Assembly (NCBI GenBank): GCA_046546235.1
Contig: JBKGYG010000035.1
Location: forward strand, 1-19,185
Origin: JBKGYG01 sp046546235
Lineage (GTDB): Bacteria; Bacillota; Clostridia; Lachnospirales; DSM-24629
Direction of reading: 5' to 3'
Length of the DNA: 19,185 nt
The position numbers and the translations under genes are program-made. The notes under the pieces were generated by a model. That model was not told the origin of the DNA. It was given only the letters and a program-made list of their open reading frames with translations, and made no database searches. This document shows, piece by piece, positions 16,521 to 19,185 of the stretch (position 1 is the first letter of the stretch; the number at the start of each line of letters is the position of its first letter).

Positions 16521-16549
16521 TTGTTTTTAATAAAAAGTTAATATAATAT
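16521..16549 (+). promoter_or_regulatory. Probable pnp promoter
   Basis: TTGTTT (16521-16526) is followed by overlapping -10 candidates: TAATAT (16544-16549) at 17 nt spacing, or the perfect TATAAT (16542-16547) at 15 nt. A promoter is expected because a strong terminator lies upstream. The leader would be about 70 nt. Confidence 0.5.
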
Positions 16550-16567
16550 TTATTATGTTACAAACTA

Positions 16568-16585
16568 ACTATGTAAAGACATAGT
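16568..16585 (+). promoter_or_regulatory. Stem-loop in the pnp leader
   Basis: ACTATGT and ACATAGT form a perfect 7-bp stem around AAAG. Flanking TACA and TGTA could extend it across an asymmetric internal loop. In E. coli, PNPase controls its own mRNA through a leader stem processed by RNase III. A similar role here is inference by analogy only. Confidence 0.45.
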
Positions 16586-16627
16586 CTGTATATAAAAAAA
16601 CTTAAGAATTCGGAGAGGAGATAGAAT

Positions 16628-18718
16628 ATGGTCCGAAATTATAAAATGGAATTAGCAGGAAGAACATTATCAGTAGAAATAGGAAAGGTAGCTGAACAAG
16701 CTAATGGAGCTGCTATTGTTCGCTATGGTGACACAGTGGTACTATCAACTGTAACAGCTTCTGAAAAACCAAGAGAAGGTATAGATTTTTTTCCTTTAAG
16801 TGTTAACTATGAAGAGAAATTATATGCTGTTGGTAAAATACCAGGTGGATTTATTAAAAGGGAAGGAAGACCTACAGAGAATGCTGTATTAACTTCAAGG
16901 GTTATTGATAGACCGTTAAGACCGTTATTCCCTAAAGATTATAGAAATGATGTTTCTATTGTAAACACAGTATTATCGGTTGATCAAGATTGCAGTCCAG
17001 AATTAACTGCTATGATTGGTTCTTCTATTGTTCTTTCAATTTCTGACATACCTTTTGCGGGACCAGTAGGTTTTACAATCGTTGGTTATTTAAATGATGA
17101 ATATATCATAAATCCAACATCATCTCAGAGGGAACTATCTGATATGGCTGTAACAGTTTCGTCTACAGGTGAAAAGGTTATGATGATTGAAGCTGGAGCA
17201 AATGAAGTTACAGAAGATGTAATGTTAGAAGGTATTTTAAAAGGACATGAAATCAACAAAAAGGTTGTAGAATTTATTGATAAAATTGCAGAGGAAGTTG
17301 CACTGCCAAAACATTCTTATGAAAGTTCAAATATTCCAGATGAGATTTATAAAGCAATAAAAGAATATATTGGCGATGAAAGAATGGAAAAGGCTGTTTT
17401 TACTGATGTAAAGCAAGAAAGAGAACAGCAAATGAATGAACTTAAAGAAGAGGTTGTAGCTCATTTTGCAGAAGTAAATGAAGAATGGTTAGAGTATATT
17501 AGTGAAGTAATGTACAAATACCAAAAAGAAACTGTTAGGAGAATGATTTTAAAAGATCATAAAAGACCGGATGGTCGTTCCCTAGAAGAAATAAGAGAAT
17601 TAACATCTGAAGTTGATATATTACCTAGAACTCATGGATCTGGATTATTTAAAAGAGGTCAAACACAAGTATTAACTATATCTACTTTAGGAGCTCTTGG
17701 AGATGTTCAAGTCCTTGATGGATTAGATGAATTAGAAGACAGTAAACGATATATGCATCATTATAATTTTCCTGCTTATTCAGTAGGTGAAGCAAGACCA
17801 CCAAGAGGACCTGGAAGACGTGAAATTGGCCATGGTGCGTTAGCTGAAAGAGCTTTATTGCCTGTTATTCCTTCTGAAGAGGAGTTCCCTTATGCTATTC
17901 GCTTAGTATCAGAGATTCTCAGTTCGAATGGTTCTACATCACAAGGAAGTATATGTGCATCAACTTTATCATTAATGGCAGCAGGAGTACCTATCAAAGC
18001 ACCAGTTGCGGGTATTTCAGTTGGACTAGTAACAGGTGAAACTGACGATGATTATGTTATTTTAACTGATATTCAAGGTCTTGAAGATTTCTTTGGAGAT
18101 ATGGACTTTAAAGTTGCTGGTACACATAAAGGTATAACAGCGATTCAAATGGATATTAAAATTCATGGATTAACAGAGGAGATTATCGAAAAGGCTTTAT
18201 TACAAACAAAAAGAGCAAGAGAATATATTTTAGATGAAGTTATGTTGAAATGCATATCAGAACCTAGAAAAGAATTATCCCCTTATGCTCCAAAAATAAT
18301 TCAAACAAAAATTGACCCAGAAAAGATTAGTGGGGTAATTGGACCAAGAGGAAAAACAATTAATAAGATAATTGAAGAAACAAAAGTAAAAATAGATATA
18401 GAAGATGATGGTAGAATCTTTATTTGTGGTACTGACCATGAATTAGCAAATAAAGCGTTATCTATAATAGAATCTATTACAAAAGATATAGAAGTTGGAC
18501 AAGTATATACTGGAAAAGTAGTTAAGACTATGAAGTTTGGTGCTTTTGTGGAAATTGCTCCAGGCAAAGAAGGTCTTGTCCATATATCTAAATTGGCAAA
18601 AGAAAGAGTAGAAAAAGTTGAGGATGTTGTATCAGTAGGTGATTCAATAACAGTAAAAGTAACTGAAATTGATAGCCAAGGCAGAATAAACTTGTCAAGA
18701 AAAGCTTTATTAGATTAA
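16628..18718 (+). CDS. pnp: Polyribonucleotide nucleotidyltransferase (PNPase)
   Basis: PNPase degrades RNA 3'-5' by phosphorolysis and can add heteropolymeric tails; it is a core mRNA-decay enzyme. The 696 residues follow the family plan: a first RNase PH domain (about 1-140, with GGFIKREGRPTENAVLTSR), a helical linker, then the catalytic second RNase PH domain (RPDGRSLEEIR from about 315). The active-site stretch TDIQGLEDFFGDMDFKVAGT starts at about 480, with D487 and D493 as likely catalytic acids. A KH domain (VIGPRGKTINKI) and a C-terminal S1 domain (VYTGKVVKTMKFGAFVEI to RINLSRKALL) follow. GAGAGGAG precedes the ATG. The short tail after S1 lacks the acidic extension seen in proteobacteria. 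Confidence 0.98.
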   Translation: MVRNYKMELAGRTLSVEIGKVAEQANGAAIVRYGDTVVLSTVTASEKPREGIDFFPLSVNYEEKLYAVGKIPGGFIKREGRPTENAVLTSRVIDRPLRPLFPKDYRNDVSIVNTVLSVDQDCSPELTAMIGSSIVLSISDIPFAGPVGFTIVGYLNDEYIINPTSSQRELSDMAVTVSSTGEKVMMIEAGANEVTEDVMLEGILKGHEINKKVVEFIDKIAEEVALPKHSYESSNIPDEIYKAIKEYIGDERMEKAVFTDVKQEREQQMNELKEEVVAHFAEVNEEWLEYISEVMYKYQKETVRRMILKDHKRPDGRSLEEIRELTSEVDILPRTHGSGLFKRGQTQVLTISTLGALGDVQVLDGLDELEDSKRYMHHYNFPAYSVGEARPPRGPGRREIGHGALAERALLPVIPSEEEFPYAIRLVSEILSSNGSTSQGSICASTLSLMAAGVPIKAPVAGISVGLVTGETDDDYVILTDIQGLEDFFGDMDFKVAGTHKGITAIQMDIKIHGLTEEIIEKALLQTKRAREYILDEVMLKCISEPRKELSPYAPKIIQTKIDPEKISGVIGPRGKTINKIIEETKVKIDIEDDGRIFICGTDHELANKALSIIESITKDIEVGQVYTGKVVKTMKFGAFVEIAPGKEGLVHISKLAKERVEKVEDVVSVGDSITVKVTEIDSQGRINLSRKALLD

Positions 18719-18754
18719 TTATTATTACTTAATATAAATAATATTTTGGGATTT

Positions 18755-18790
18755 GAAAGTTTGTTTGCTATTAGCAAACCTTTCTTTCTC
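18755..18790 (+). terminator. Intrinsic terminator after pnp
   Basis: GTTTGCT (18763-18769) and AGCAAAC (18773-18779) form a perfect stem around ATT. GAAAG (18755-18759) and CTTTC (18780-18784) extend it past a three-base bulge. TTTCTC follows. Confidence 0.7.
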
Positions 18791-18815
18791 ATTAAAATAT
18801 TTTCAAACTTAAATT

Positions 18816-18853
18816 GTGGCCTTAGCCACTTTTCTTATTATATAGGAGTCTAA
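18816..18853 (+). repeat. GTGGC/GCCAC hairpin with downstream similarity to 19038-19076
   Basis: GTGGC-CTTA-GCCAC (18816-18829) is followed by TTTTCTTATTATATAGGAG. From GCCAC onward 18 of 24 bases match 19046-19069, where the same stem has a GAA loop. It looks like a diverged partial copy of the module seen near the window end. The TTTT after the stem would also let it act as a backup terminator. Confidence 0.5.
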
Positions 18854-18857
18854 CATA

Positions 18858-18881
18858 GTAGGGGTTATTCACGAATAACCC
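18858..18881 (+). repeat. Second GTAGGGG-type palindrome
   Basis: After GTAG, GGGTTATT (18862-18869) and AATAACCC (18874-18881) form a perfect 8-bp stem with a CACG loop. It shares the leading GTAGGGG with the palindrome before ispG (1677-1704). Confidence 0.5.
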
Positions 18882-18889
18882 AATCCCAC

Positions 18890-18937
18890 AATTGGTACAT
18901 GTTCTAAGTACCAATTATCTTAATAATAGGATTTCCC
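18890..18937 (-). repeat. Inverted half-copy of the dispersed repeat (copy 2)
   Basis: The reverse complement of this stretch matches 19065-19113 at about 40 of 49 aligned positions with one gap, including the full AATTGGTAC/GTACCAATT hairpin (here 18890-18898 and 18908-18916, loop 9 nt). The copies point toward each other, enclosing about 125 nt. Confidence 0.65.
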
Positions 18938-18943
18938 AAATGA

Positions 18944-18972
18944 AGATGCTACTAGAAGGTAAGGTAGCATCT
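18944..18972 (+). repeat. Perfect 9-bp inverted repeat
   Basis: AGATGCTAC (18944-18952) and GTAGCATCT (18964-18972) form a perfect stem with an 11-nt loop. The right arm is followed by an AT-alternating run (TATATATATA), not a T-run, so it is not a typical terminator. It lies between the two inverted copies of the ~93-nt repeat. Confidence 0.6.
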
Positions 18973-19032
18973 GAATATATATATACACCATATTTATTCA
19001 TGATAATAAAAATATTACTTTATAACTAATCC

Positions 19033-19052
19033 CGAACGTGGCGAAGCCACTT
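19033..19052 (+). repeat. 20-nt hairpin repeat, first copy
   Basis: CGAACGTGGCGAAGCCACTT contains the stem GTGGC-GAA-GCCAC (19038-19050). The identical 20 bases recur at 19166-19185. TTTGTCC follows here and GGACAAA precedes the second copy, so the block between them has short inverted ends. Confidence 0.8.
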
Positions 19053-19063
19053 TTGTCCTTTAA

Positions 19064-19157
19064 TAGGAAAGTCCTACTTTTTAGAAAATTGGTACTTAGG
19101 ATTTGTACCAATTTTACAAGTTTAATTAGATAAGAGTATTAGAACAGCTGGGACAAA
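19064..19157 (+). repeat. Best-preserved copy of the ~93-nt dispersed repeat (copy 3)
   Basis: It starts with TAGGA-AAG-TCCTA (19064-19076). AAAATTGGTAC (19085-19095) and GTACCAATTTT (19105-19115) then form a perfect 11-bp stem with a 9-nt loop, and ATTAGATAAGAGTATTAGA and GGGACAAA follow. It matches 16425-16517 in direct orientation and 18890-18937 in inverted orientation. Confidence 0.65.
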
Positions 19158-19165
19158 TCGCGTTG

Positions 19166-19185
19166 CGAACGTGGCGAAGCCACTT
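19166..19185 (+). repeat. 20-nt hairpin repeat, second copy, cut by the window end
   Basis: It is identical over 20 bases to 19033-19052, with a 133-nt offset, and the window stops exactly here. Just before it, CGCGTTGCGAACG contains further short self-complementary stretches. Whether a second full unit follows cannot be seen. Confidence 0.75.

Larger units (their letters stand above)
18719..19185. other. Gene-free, hairpin-dense intergenic region
   Basis: No protein-coding frame of note is present on either strand. After the pnp terminator the region holds a series of near-perfect hairpins: 18816-18829, 18862-18881, 18890-18916, 18944-18972, 19038-19050, 19064-19076, 19085-19115 and 19171-19183. 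Several belong to repeated sequence described in separate entries. No transposase, tRNA or attachment site was recognised. Confidence 0.8.

Noticed and set aside
18790..19185. CRISPR array
   Set aside because: The repeats differ in type, orientation and spacing, with no regular repeat-spacer pattern and no cas genes nearby.
18719..19185. Insertion sequence or prophage attachment site
   Set aside because: There is no transposase or integrase frame and no tRNA gene, and the short inverted ends (TTTGTCC/GGACAAA) are not enough to call an IS.
1..19185. Novel defence or biosynthetic system among the proteins
   Set aside because: Apart from the small lipoprotein and the 140-aa protein, every gene belongs to a well-known housekeeping family in its usual order.

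Overview
The window is an AT-rich (visibly about 30% G+C) piece of a Firmicutes chromosome carrying housekeeping genes, nearly all on the + strand. The gene order dxr-rseP-ispG-polC, rimP-nusA-rnpM-ylxQ-infB-rbfA-nrnA-truB-ribF, rpsO, pnp, together with PolC (the Gram-positive replicative polymerase) and the short NusA and IF2, points to class Clostridia, perhaps near Lachnospirales. That placement is inferred from gene content and order and was not tested by a search.

Layout: positions 1-50 hold the last codons of a gene that is probably dxr. Next come rseP (a site-2 protease with three PDZ-like segments, longer than usual) and ispG (methylerythritol phosphate pathway). A structured leader with a possible pseudoknot precedes polC, which ends in a clamp-binding motif and a hairpin terminator. 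A small accessory island (7.4-8.2 kb) follows. It holds a 79-residue lipoprotein that looks like a truncated head-GIN (DUF2807) protein and an unrecognised 140-residue protein.

A strong promoter at 8285-8313 and an attenuator-like hairpin open the long operon rimP through ribF (8440-15987). It encodes ribosome maturation (RimP, RbfA), transcription elongation and termination (NusA), RNase P modulation (RnpM), an L7Ae-like RNA-binding protein (YlxQ), translation initiation (IF2), nanoRNA decay (NrnA), tRNA psi55 synthesis (TruB) and FMN/FAD synthesis (RibF). rpsO and pnp follow, each with its own promoter, structured leader and terminator.

The last 467 bases (18719-19185) have no gene. They hold the pnp terminator and then an unusually dense set of perfect hairpins. 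Comparing these by eye shows a family of about 93 nt with one copy at 19064-19157, a diverged copy between rpsO and pnp (16425-16517), and an inverted half-copy at 18890-18937. A 20-nt hairpin-forming repeat appears at 19033 and again at the very end of the window. This repeat family is the least explained material here. No defence system, transposase, CRISPR array, tRNA or rRNA was seen.
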